64,000 nt of DNA from Ophiostoma sp. CBS 140.51 (Eukaryota > Ascomycota > Sordariomycetes > Ophiostomatales > Ophiostomataceae): assembly GCA_029298735.1 (NCBI GenBank), contig JANSLP010000100.1:33366-97365 (forward strand), written 5' to 3'. A program made the position numbers and the translations under genes. Under the pieces are notes generated by a model. The model saw only the letters and a list, made by a program, of their open reading frames with translations. It was not told the origin of the DNA and did no database searches. Position 1 is the stretch's first letter, and every line of letters starts with the position of its first letter. Of the stretch, positions 45,013-54,292 are shown one piece after another.

Positions 45013-45969
45013 ATGGGCTCCAACGGTGCCAACGGCTCTTCGGGAGCTATGTCTGCCTGCGCACGTCTCCGTCAGATGCTTGCACAGCCCAACGAGATTA
45101 TTACTGCCGTCGGTGTCTACGACGGTATCTCTGCGCGCCTGGCACTCAACGAAGGCTTCAAGTGTCTGTACATGACCGGCGCTGGTACTGCCGCTTCGGT
45201 CCTGGGCATGCCCGACCTTGGCATCACAAACATGACAGACATGGTCACCAACGCGGGCATGATTGCCGGCCTGGACCCCACAGTCCCCCTCATTGCCGAC
45301 GCTGACACAGGCTTCGGCGAGTCTCTGGCTGTTTCACGTACTGTCCGGGCATACATGCAAGCCGGCGTGGCGGCAATGCACCTTGAGGACCAGCCGCTGA
45401 ACAAGCGGTGCGGTCACTTGGGAAGCAAGGAGCTGGTCACCGAGGACGTCTACTTCCGGAGACTGCGGGCAGCCGCGGCAACGCGTGACCAGCTGCGCGC
45501 TCAGACGGGCCAGGATATCATTATTATTGCCCGCACAGACAGTCTGCAGGCTCTGGGCTACGAGGCGGCAGTGGACCGTCTGCGGAAGGCTGGCGAGGCC
45601 GGTGCTGAAGTTGCGTTTCTAGAGGGCATCGTTACCAAGGAGCAGCTCGAGAACGTCTGCCGTGATATCAAGGACACAGGCATGCCTGTTCTATTGAATA
45701 TGGTCTCCGGTGGTGTTACACCGGAAGTCAGCATCGCTGAGGCCAGCAAACTGGGCTTCCGCATCATCATCTTCCCGTCGGCGGTGCTCAGTGTTGTCAT
45801 GGAGGCGGCACAGGCACAGCTCAAGCACCTGAAGGAGACGGGCCTGCAAAAAATCCCCGAGTCGCGCAAGCACCAGGGACCAAAGTTGCTGTTCGAGGCA
45901 ATGGGCATGGACGAGCGTGTCGAATTTGACCGCAAGGTGGGCGGCCAGTCGTACACCCAGGGTATTTAG
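45013..45969 (+). CDS. Isocitrate lyase / PEP mutase superfamily lyase or hydrolase
   Basis: 318 residues, the size of 2-methylisocitrate lyase-like and oxaloacetate hydrolase-like members rather than isocitrate lyase (over 500). TIM-barrel marks: VYDGISARLA (35-44), metal-binding ADADTGFGE (95-103), HLEDQ (123-127), the active-site loop KRCGHLGSKE with Cys133, ARTDS (173-177), and FLEGI. The Cys in KRCGHL is present in C-C bond-cleaving members and in oxaloacetate acetylhydrolases; PEP mutases lack it. So a C-C lyase or hydrolase acting on a 2-hydroxy or 2-oxo dicarboxylate is likely. Start at 45013 in context CACAATGGG. Intronless. Shares a promoter with a sugar-family transporter and is followed on the same strand by a Zn2Cys6 regulator, suggesting a small catabolic unit. 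Confidence 0.9.
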   Translation: MGSNGANGSSGAMSACARLRQMLAQPNEIITAVGVYDGISARLALNEGFKCLYMTGAGTAASVLGMPDLGITNMTDMVTNAGMIAGLDPTVPLIADADTGFGESLAVSRTVRAYMQAGVAAMHLEDQPLNKRCGHLGSKELVTEDVYFRRLRAAAATRDQLRAQTGQDIIIIARTDSLQALGYEAAVDRLRKAGEAGAEVAFLEGIVTKEQLENVCRDIKDTGMPVLLNMVSGGVTPEVSIAEASKLGFRIIIFPSAVLSVVMEAAQAQLKHLKETGLQKIPESRKHQGPKLLFEAMGMDERVEFDRKVGGQSYTQGI

Positions 45970-46253
45970 TGGAGACAAGATAGACTGTGTAAATAAATTT
46001 TGTGTGCGGCCATATGATTGTAAGTGGCGTTTGCGTGTAAGTGAATCTATAGTGGATACCGTGGCCCGTCGCTCTCTACGTAGGTACTCAGACATCAACT
46101 CTCAGAGTAATGAATTAAAATCAAAGCACTCAAAGAACAACAGTAAAATGTCTACATGATTTTTCTTATGATATTTGATGCTTTCCTGACTGGCTCTTAG
46201 TCACAACTGTCTGACGGCCGGTTTCCAGGGCCGTTCCCCAGAAACTCACTAAC

Positions 46254-46331
46254 ATCGGCTTTCCGACCGACGGAAACACCACTAAGACCCGCTAGCGCGT
46301 CATTTCCCCCGCTTTCTCATCGGCTTTCCGA
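46254..46331 (+). promoter_or_regulatory. Direct repeat ATCGGCTTTCCGA (two copies), candidate Zn2Cys6 sites
   Basis: Perfect 13-bp copies at 46254-46266 and 46319-46331, each carrying CGG-N4-CCG, 220-300 bp upstream of a Zn2Cys6 regulator; the third dispersed-repeat core (46279-46296) lies between them. Confidence 0.5.
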
Positions 46332-46524
46332 AATCCTGATCAGTGGTCACAAACAGAAACTCTCCATGATCTTGACTGATCCTGATCCTTCAACGTGGCG
46401 GTGTTTTTTTCTGTTCGTGTTCGGTTATGACGGGAGTGGATTGTAAGCAACGAACTTGATGATGACGGTATCAAGTACATCGACCAGAATGTAATCACAA
46501 AGGACTCGGACAACAAACCCATCA

Positions 46525-46549
46525 ACATCACATCACATCACATCACATC
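46525..46549 (+). repeat. Pentanucleotide microsatellite (ACATC)5 in the 5' leader
   Basis: Five perfect ACATC units ending three bases before the ATG of the regulator. Confidence 0.9.
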
Positions 46550-46552
46550 ACG

Positions 46553-48790
46553 ATGCCTCCTTCGATGCCTTCAACACCCCCGTCAACGGCCGGCAAGGTC
46601 ACCAAACAGCGGCACAGCAAGTCGTGCAATCGATGTACACGTCGCAAGCAACGATGCCACGGCTTTCCGGTATGCCGGGCTTGCAAGGAGGCCCGTGTAC
46701 CGTGCGAGCCATCGGCGTATGCAATGCAGTTGTACGGTGAGGCGGGCAGCAACAGTAACACTGGTGAAAGCTCTGCCTCCCTTCAACGCATCCAAGCTCT
46801 CGAGACACAGCTGGCTGGAGCACTGGCCGAGCTGGCTGTCGTACGGCAACAACAGAATCAAAGACTGGAACAAACGCCACAACATCAACCGCAGCAACAA
46901 CCACAACACACGCCGCAGTACACCGATCCAAATCCCTTCCTCCTCAACCGCGACATGCCACTGTTATTTGGTGATGCCGACGATGCAAGCACATTGATAG
47001 GGGGTCATGGAGGGAGCCATACGGGACACAACACGGGGGGCGTTCAGCCAACAGTCGAGCAGATGGTTCAGGCAACAGTGTGGTCTAAAGGACTGTTTTC
47101 AGTTGGTGATGGAGTGCAGCCACTTCCGCCGGTATCACCACTCTCGCCCATGTCCCCACTGCCGCCGTTGTCCTTCTCCGTGCCTTCTCTGCATCAACAG
47201 CCTCAGCAGCCACAACAAGCACCGCCATCGATACCCCACCCACTTACACAACCCTCTCCACCTCCGCAGCCATGCGACGCCATGGGTCGTCGCATGCTGG
47301 ACGCCTACTTTACCAAGATCCACCCACGATATCCCTTCCTCGATCGAGACCATTTGTTCAACCTACATGAAAGGGCACAACAACACGACAACTCCCCTCA
47401 ACCGACCAGTCTCTCCCACCGTTTCGATGTCTTCCGTTTGAATATGGTCTACGCTGTCGGTGGTACTCTTTTGAAAATCACGGATCCCTTGTGTGAGGCA
47501 CAGGCAGAGACATACCTTGGCGTGGCCTTACGAGACGTTGCTGTCGTCCAGGATGCACAGTCGTTGTCAACTCTCTTGACAATCGAGGGACTTGTTCTTC
47601 TCGTCCTCTACAACTTACGAGCACCCACCAATACGGGCATTTGGTACTTGACCAACCTGGCCATGCAGACCTGTATCGACTTGCGTCTTCATCTGGAGGC
47701 CGAATACCACGATGCCGCCCTGTCGCCTACTCAAACACGAACAATGCGGCGCCTTTTCTGGAGTGCCTACGTCCTGGATAGATTCATTGCCCTGTCCTTC
47801 AAACGGCCGTTCTCGATTGCCGAGAATGATATTGAGACACACATACCTGATGATACGGGCGATGCTGGTGATGGCGTCGGTCCCATGTGGCGTCGTTTCA
47901 TACAAATAAAACGGCTCGAGTCTCGAATTCAGACAGACGTCTATGGTCTGGGAGAGCCTCTGGCCCACCGACGTGCCAAAATTGGTCCTCTCCTCAACGC
48001 CGTCGACACTTGGGCAAAGTCTGTTGAGTCGTCCATCAACCTGACCAGCTCGGAGAGAGTGTACCTCCGCCTCCAGTGGAATTCTGCTGTGGCTCAACTC
48101 CTACGTCCCTTCTTGTCCACCATGCCTGCCGATGACCCAATGTTGGCGCGCTGTCTGCATGCCGCGGGCCATGTGTGCGCCTTGTTTAGGGAGATGCACA
48201 TGCGCGAGGCCTATGGGCACTCCTTTGTGTCAGCACACATAACGTTCATTACGGGGGTTACCATGTGTTACTGTCTGTTCAGGGCATCGTCTATCGGTCA
48301 GCTGGGAAGACTGCTTGATCACCGTGTTGCTCACCACCTAAGAGCATGCTCATCAACCATGTTCATCATTGCCGAGCGATACCATCGGCTGAGAAAGCAC
48401 AGGGATATCCTCGAGGACATTATTGGGCGGATCATGGATGCAAGGATAGGTGAAGGAGGGTTGTCTGTAACGGAAAGCTCGACGGCCGACAGAGTTGCCT
48501 CGCCAGAACAGACTGCCGAGTCCTCCTCTTCCCGCCCTCAGTTCTCCCAGCTTGACTTTGTTGCCGTGCAGAGCCTCTTGAATTTGGCAGCCCAACAGGA
48601 ACCCGAGACGTGCACATCACCTGCAGCATCGACAGTAGCAGCCACTCCAGACGCCATGAAGGAGCATCACCAGCCCACCAATGTGATGCTGCCTCCCTCC
48701 TGGCCGACGCTCAATTTTAATGCTACAGGCTCTTGGGATGTTGACCGGTACAGTCTGGAGATGCTGGGACGGATGATATCGTCGGGGTAA
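46553..48790 (+). CDS. Zn2Cys6 transcription factor
   Basis: 745 residues, single exon. Zinc cluster at residues 25-51, C-x2-C-x6-C-x5-C-x2-C-x6-C (SCNRCTRRKQRCHGFPVCRAC). A coiled-coil-like dimerisation helix follows (LQRIQALETQLAGALAELAV), then Gln/His- and Pro-rich low complexity. The fungal-specific regulatory domain starts at AYFTKIHPRYPFLDRDHLF, with LAMQTCIDLRLHLEAEY and the hallmark MRRLFWSAYVLDRFIALSFKRPFSI. A long helical C-terminal half follows. Start at 46553, directly after an ACATC repeat. It lies downstream of the lyase on the same strand, so it is the natural candidate regulator of the lyase-transporter pair; two CGG-N4-CCG repeats in its own promoter suggest autoregulation. 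Both are inferences. Confidence 0.92.
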   Translation: MPPSMPSTPPSTAGKVTKQRHSKSCNRCTRRKQRCHGFPVCRACKEARVPCEPSAYAMQLYGEAGSNSNTGESSASLQRIQALETQLAGALAELAVVRQQQNQRLEQTPQHQPQQQPQHTPQYTDPNPFLLNRDMPLLFGDADDASTLIGGHGGSHTGHNTGGVQPTVEQMVQATVWSKGLFSVGDGVQPLPPVSPLSPMSPLPPLSFSVPSLHQQPQQPQQAPPSIPHPLTQPSPPPQPCDAMGRRMLDAYFTKIHPRYPFLDRDHLFNLHERAQQHDNSPQPTSLSHRFDVFRLNMVYAVGGTLLKITDPLCEAQAETYLGVALRDVAVVQDAQSLSTLLTIEGLVLLVLYNLRAPTNTGIWYLTNLAMQTCIDLRLHLEAEYHDAALSPTQTRTMRRLFWSAYVLDRFIALSFKRPFSIAENDIETHIPDDTGDAGDGVGPMWRRFIQIKRLESRIQTDVYGLGEPLAHRRAKIGPLLNAVDTWAKSVESSINLTSSERVYLRLQWNSAVAQLLRPFLSTMPADDPMLARCLHAAGHVCALFREMHMREAYGHSFVSAHITFITGVTMCYCLFRASSIGQLGRLLDHRVAHHLRACSSTMFIIAERYHRLRKHRDILEDIIGRIMDARIGEGGLSVTESSTADRVASPEQTAESSSSRPQFSQLDFVAVQSLLNLAAQQEPETCTSPAASTVAATPDAMKEHHQPTNVMLPPSWPTLNFNATGSWDVDRYSLEMLGRMISSG

Positions 48791-49890
48791 AGGAAGAGGT
48801 AAGGGATAAAGTATGGCGGAATGTGATGCTTTGATTCTAAAATATACAATACCCTTTCATATGCAGAAAACATTTACATTGATGCTTTTGATTCTTGAGA
48901 TTTTCCACATCAGCATTGTTCCATCAAGGTATCTACACTCAATCAAGAAATAGCTTGCGAATCACAAGCAAATAAACTTTGTTTTTACATATTGTTCCTA
49001 GGTTCCAAGGCACGATGAACAGCATGGTACTTTCGTGTTTTTCGTGCCTCACTTTGATTTTACTTTTATATTCATGTACGGTGATGTGTGCTCGTTTGTG
49101 GGGAAGGTTGTACCACCCTATACCCCAGATGAAGTATGCCTGTTGGCCGTTGCACCAGACACTATCTGCCCTGTTTGTCCTACCACACAAATACCTGTCA
49201 ATCTGTTTAGGGCAATCGACTGCGCGCCCGTGGCTCCGCGCGGACTTATCAATTTGGTGGTCTTTGATGGTCTGTTGGTTGCACAACTGCTGCCCGTTCC
49301 GTGTCTGCCGTACCTTTGGGAACGCTGTTTGTGACTGTTGGGGGCTGTTGATGTAAAATGGCCGTTGATTGTTGGAACTTCTGTGTAAGTGATAAGATAC
49401 CAGTACTTGTACTTGCACTTCAGTTGACAACCGAGGGACCAAGGGTCTTCACCTTCTTTCAACGTCGTTTACCTATTTCAATAAACTGAGTAGAGACGAG
49501 AAGTAGACTACAGTTTCATCTTCATATTTTGGCTTTCGACTGCCACACTTTTACCCGTTTACCATTTTGGTTCCTACTCTTTTGTTCTTAATTATCACAA
49601 AGTACTTTCTTTCCCCCCCGTGGCCTCCGTCTTGTCGTCCTGGTTCTGTCCCCCGCCTTATTTACCCCAACTTTTTGGTCCCCGCTCACACCGCCTGGCA
49701 CCTGAGCCGTCGTTTTCGTTAATGTTCTTTCTTTCCTCTTCTTTTCCCCACCCAGTCGAAGCAGCCTAGCGCCAAGAGGATCCCTGCAACGCTGCCGAAC
49801 CAAGCTGAAGAGCAAGACCTGCATAGATGCCGAGGCTCTGCGATTGGGAAGGCGTCAGGCACATGAGATTTCGACATCTGATATTGCGCT

Positions 49891-49906
49891 GTGTGTGTGT
49901 GTGTGT
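49891..49906 (+). repeat. (GT)8 microsatellite
   Basis: Eight perfect GT units in non-coding DNA. Confidence 0.9.
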
Positions 49907-50833
49907 TTGCATCGATCGGGTCTGCATGCTTCACACCTAGAGTGTACATGTGGTTGTCAACAGACGCATCGTATTTCGTTTCTGGGCAAGGGCAAGAAAT
50001 AATCATGTTTCGAAACAAAAACATCGAGGAAATTAAATCAGAGATGAAACGAAACAACCTGGAGAAAAAGGTTCAAAAAAACGCGGAAGTACATACTTTT
50101 GCAATGTCTCGACATGTGCTCTTACATCTTGAACTCTCCCCACAATGCCTTCCCCGTATTTTATTTTTGCCATCGCGGGGCCGCAATGGCCATTCACTGC
50201 CGAATATGCCGTGCCCTTCAGGGTGTCTTGACGTCGTAGTGCCCCGTGCTCCATGCTACAGTCACCGTGGGGTCCGTCAACCTCCCCGCCTTCTGTCTGC
50301 TTGTTGCCTCTGTATTTGACCCTCTCCTGTTGGTTCGCCGGTTCATCTGCCGATATCCCACAATCGTCAATCGTGACCCATCGAGCGGCCCCCATCGTTT
50401 CTTTGTTCTTCTGGTCCACTCACGGCAGATATCCCGCACGGGGCACGGGACGCCGTCCTTGTACAAGTGTAGGGGTATACTCCGTGTTGTATGCATCGAG
50501 AGTTGTATTGGTTGAAAACAAAAGGAGAAGGAACAAAGAAAATAAGCTTAACACTGCATCGTGATGTGATGGTGTGGAATGGAAAGCATAGAGAACAGAG
50601 CCATTCTGTAGTCAAACACTTGCACGTGTTCATGCATTGTCGTAATCGTATCTTTTAGAATGTTTTCCCGTCTCTCATCTCTTCTTCTTTTCCCCCCTTT
50701 TGCGGCCGCGTCCTTTCGTAGTCGATCACCATCTCTTCTTAGACTTCCTCGACCCTTGCGCCGGAGTCCGTCTCAAGGCCGCCCAAATCCGCCCAAGACA
50801 CACCAAAACGCCGTGGTCGAGTGCCCGCCCGTG

Positions 50834-50850
50834 ACCGCTTAGCTTTAGCG
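50834..50850. repeat. Hyphenated palindrome CCGCT-N7-AGCGG
   Basis: CCGCTTAGCTTTAGCGG, non-coding, 1.25 kb upstream of the secreted esterase. Confidence 0.6.
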
Positions 50851-52094
50851 GGTAACGATCATCGTCTGTGGGTGGCTCCATCTCCACATCTGTCTCTCAT
50901 TTTCTCTCTCTTCCTCTCAACTTTTGCCATTTTGGTCTCTTTCTTTTTTGCTTCCTTTTGCCGTCGGCGTCGTCCACTTCCTCCACTGCATCGTGCTTCT
51001 CCGGGTTTAACATCTGGGCGCATTTTCTCCGCCTCTTGCATTGATTTTTCGTCTTTCTTTTTGTCTTTCTCGCCTGACTTTTTACCCGTTTACACCGTTC
51101 CCCCGCTTGGTTTACCATTTTCCCTCTTGGCTCCCGTGTTCTTCAGCCTCCTTCCTTTTTCTATCTTACTCGCTCTCGCTTTACTCTGTTCGTTCCTCAA
51201 CCTTTTCGGCCGACGGCCTTCTTCCTTCTGATTTCCCCTCAGTCACCTCACCTTTAAATGTTCCATCGCCATTATGGCTCGTAGCCTTACGAGGGACGCC
51301 AATCAGTTCAAAATGCGCACAGGGGTGGCTGGCACGGCCTTGGGAGCCGCAAAAACGGGCAGTGATCGGCCATTGACTCCACGCTCTCCGCGCCTGCCAG
51401 CCCTCATGAGCACCCAAGAAAAGGCAATGAAGCTCGGCTCGACCAGGTATTTTGGGCACAGACATTCTTGACACTTTTCAACCATGTGCTTGTCCATTGT
51501 CCATCATTGTCTCTTCCGTATTGTTGGTTCCTTTCTTTTTCAGCCGCTGTTGGCAGTTGGTCACTCACTTTGTACAAACGGTCTGCTGTTATTCCCCGCA
51601 GTCTTTTGTTGTCCGTCTGTTGTCGTCCTTTTTACACTTTTTTGTTATTTGTATTTTTCCCTTTACATTTTTCTTCACGCTCGTTTTTTCTTTCTTCTCT
51701 ACCAGTACCCCTCTCCGGCCATTCTTTTGCAAAAGACGACCCCATATCCCCATATCTTCCCCACGGGGCTAACGACATCGTCTTGTGCCCAATGCTCCGT
51801 ACTCGTAAACATGTAAATCAAAAGGCCCAGACTGGAAATATAAAAATGGTCTTAGATCCGCCTTCTTTTCTCGTTTACGATCGTCGTTCAGCTTGTTCAC
51901 CAGCCTTTCATCTCTCTGGTCTGGCACAATTCCTCTTTGCAGTCCCCTTTTCCCTCCTTAGTTGTGGTCTTCTGCTGCCTTATGATATCTTTTTTAATAT
52001 AATTTAATCTATCGGCACATCGTCCTGCACGTCATTCCTCTTACACGCCTCTTACACCCACACACGGGTCAACAAAACAAGGCATCACTTCACA

Positions 52095-53810
52095 ATGAAG
52101 ACTACCGCTCTTACGGCTGTTCTAGCCAGCCTCGCCGGCTATACTGCCGCCCTCCCGGCTGCCGGTAACGCCAAGGCCGCTCCTCTCGAGGACCGCGGTG
52201 TTGGTGTCAGCGTCACTTATCCTGAGGGCACTGTCAATGGTGTCTCCCTCCTCAACATTGATTCTTTCCGCGGCATTCCCTTTGCTGAGCCGCCCACCGG
52301 CAACCTGCGCCTCAAGCCGCCTCAGCGTACCACCAATGTCGGCACCGTCGACGGCACCGGCATTGGCCCCAGCTGCCCGCAAATGTACCTGTCGTCTGGC
52401 AGCGGCAACGAGATCTTCCAGCTTGTCGGCGATTTCCTAGATATCCCGCTGTTCCAGACTATCACGGGTGCCCAGGAGGACTGCCTGACACTCGACGTGC
52501 AACGCCCTGCTGGCACCAACAGCACGTCCAAGCTACCCGTCCTCTTCTGGATCTTTGGCGGTGGCTTCGAGTTTGGCTCCAATGCCATATACGACGGCGT
52601 CTCGCTGTTGACACAGGCAGCCAACATTGGTGAGCCTTTCATTTTTGTGGCTGTCAACTACCGCACGGGTGGTTTTGGCTTCATGGGCGGCAAGGAAATC
52701 AAGGCGGACGGTGCGTCCAACCTGGGTCTGCTGGACCAACGCGCCGGTCTCGAGTGGGTGGCCGACAACATTGAGGCCTTTGGTGGTGACCCGTCGCGCG
52801 TGACGATTTGGGGCGAGTCTGCAGGCTCGATCTCCGTATTTGACCAGATGGCGTTGTATGGCGGTGACATTACCTACAAGGGCAAGCCTCTGTTCCACGG
52901 CGGCATCATGGACAGCGGCAGCGTTGTCCCCGCTGAGCCTGTCGACGGTGTCAAGGCCCAGGCCATCTATGATGAGGTCGTGTCGATTGCCGGCTGCAAG
53001 GGCCAGACCGATACTCTGGCTTGTCTCCGTGGCCTCGACTACGAGACGTTCCTGAACGCCGCCACCTCGGTCCCGGGCATCTTCTCCTACAACTCGCTAG
53101 CGCTGTCGTACCTGCCGCGTCCCGACGGCACTGTCCTTACTGACAGCCCGCACGTCCTGGCTCTCAACGGCCAATACGCCTCCGTGCCCGTCATCATTGG
53201 CGACCAGGAGGACGAGGGCACGCTTTTTGCCATCTTAACCAGCAACGTCACCAGCACCGACCGCATCGTCCAGTACCTGAGCGAGTACTACTTCTTCAAC
53301 GCCACGCAGGACCAGCTCGAGGCCTTTGTCAACACCTACCCGACCGACTTGACAGCTGGCTCGCCCTTCCGCACCAGCATCTTCAACGAGCTGTACCCTG
53401 GCTTCAAGCGTCTCGCTGCTATCCTTGGTGACATGACGTTTACGCTGGCCCGCCGTGCCTTCCTCCAGATCAACAGCATCCAAAAGGCAGACACGCCCTC
53501 GTGGTCGTACCTGGCCTCGTACGACTATGGCGTGCCTTTCCTCGGCACGTTCCACGCCACGGATATCCTGCAGACATTCTACGGCATCCTGCCCAACTAT
53601 GCTAGCGCGGCCATCCAGACCTACTACATCAACTTTGTCACCACGGGTGACCCTAACAAGGGCGCCCCCGTCAAGATGCAGTGGCCGCAGTGGAGCGAGA
53701 GCAAGAACCTGATGAACTTCTTTGCTAACAGCGCGAAGCTGCTGCCCGACACCTTCCGCCAAGAGAGCTACGAGTACCTTGTGAGCAACATTGATATTTT
53801 CCTTATTTGA
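52095..53810 (+). CDS. Secreted type-B carboxylesterase/lipase
   Basis: 571 residues. The signal peptide is about 1-20 (LTAVLASLAGYTAALPA), perhaps followed by a short pro-segment. Carboxylesterase/Candida rugosa lipase family: RGIPFAEPPTGNLR at 59-72, EDCLTLDVQRP (128-138, disulphide Cys), oxyanion loop FGGGF (154-158, the GGGX type of lipases), NYRTGGFGF, nucleophile GESAGS with Ser242, acid in GDQEDEGT, and His in FHATDIL. The GGGX oxyanion loop and secretion suggest medium/long-chain acyl esters or sterol esters. Differs from the first esterase of this window (HGGAF, no signal peptide), so they are not recent duplicates. Intronless. The start is in good context (CACAATGAAG). Confidence 0.93.
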   Translation: MKTTALTAVLASLAGYTAALPAAGNAKAAPLEDRGVGVSVTYPEGTVNGVSLLNIDSFRGIPFAEPPTGNLRLKPPQRTTNVGTVDGTGIGPSCPQMYLSSGSGNEIFQLVGDFLDIPLFQTITGAQEDCLTLDVQRPAGTNSTSKLPVLFWIFGGGFEFGSNAIYDGVSLLTQAANIGEPFIFVAVNYRTGGFGFMGGKEIKADGASNLGLLDQRAGLEWVADNIEAFGGDPSRVTIWGESAGSISVFDQMALYGGDITYKGKPLFHGGIMDSGSVVPAEPVDGVKAQAIYDEVVSIAGCKGQTDTLACLRGLDYETFLNAATSVPGIFSYNSLALSYLPRPDGTVLTDSPHVLALNGQYASVPVIIGDQEDEGTLFAILTSNVTSTDRIVQYLSEYYFFNATQDQLEAFVNTYPTDLTAGSPFRTSIFNELYPGFKRLAAILGDMTFTLARRAFLQINSIQKADTPSWSYLASYDYGVPFLGTFHATDILQTFYGILPNYASAAIQTYYINFVTTGDPNKGAPVKMQWPQWSESKNLMNFFANSAKLLPDTFRQESYEYLVSNIDIFLI

Positions 53811-54292
53811 GAGGATATGAGTGGGGAATGTAATTATGTACATATGAGTACAAAGGGGGCACGGGATACGAAAACATGGGATGCACATAATGAAGGAGTA
53901 CATATGGACTATTAATGATGTACAAAAGCACATGAGCACATAGAAATATATTGGATATTGCACAAACAACCAAAGTAAAATATCAGGAATCAGTTTCTAT
54001 ATAGCCATCTCCCAGTGTTTGACTGGGACATGCGGGTATATAAATGAAAACGAGCATAAGAGACATGTAAACCAAAAATCCAGAAATGTCCAGGTGTATC
54101 CAATGAAACACAGCACTTCATAAATCAGAGAATAAATCAAAGGACGTACGTACCAACATAAACATGACGCCTCATTTACCACCAGAATTATGTGAGACCC
54201 AGCTGTCTCGATGTGAATACCAAGATTAGAAATCCAAAAGAAGCCCAAGGAGAAAAAAATAAAAAAAAAAAAAAAAAAAAACATCACCATCA
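53811..54292. terminator. 3' region between convergent esterase and giant protein genes
   Basis: 482 bp, AT-rich. A-rich run at 54253-54281 (A7-T-A21), which is a U-rich tract 12 bases after the stop codon in the giant protein's mRNA. Confidence 0.4.
54253..54281 (+). repeat. Homopolymer A tract
   Basis: AAAAAAA-T followed by 21 A; lies directly downstream of the minus-strand giant gene. Confidence 0.9.

Larger units (their letters stand above)
45970..46552. promoter_or_regulatory. Promoter of the Zn2Cys6 regulator, with repeat copy C
   Basis: 583 bp. TTCCCCAGA at 46234-46242; two ATCGGCTTTCCGA direct repeats at 46254-46266 and 46319-46331, each containing CGG-N4-CCG; CCACTAAGACCCGCTAGC at 46279-46296 (third copy of the dispersed repeat core); and an ACATC pentanucleotide run at 46525-46549 just before the start codon. 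Confidence 0.6.
48791..52094. other. 3.3-kb intergenic region before the secreted esterase
   Basis: No recognisable protein. Contains a (GT)8 run at 49891-49906, a hyphenated palindrome CCGCT-TAGCTTT-AGCGG at 50834-50850, and long CT-rich tracts at 50650-51230 and 51480-51770 that read toward the esterase and may be its long leader. Several frames over 100 codons exist, but all are low-complexity Ser/Phe/Leu strings from the CT-rich DNA. Confidence 0.5.

Noticed and set aside
48979..49356. 125-codon plus-strand frame with hydrophobic stretches
   Set aside because: Cys/Trp-rich random-looking composition, no signal or homology recognised.
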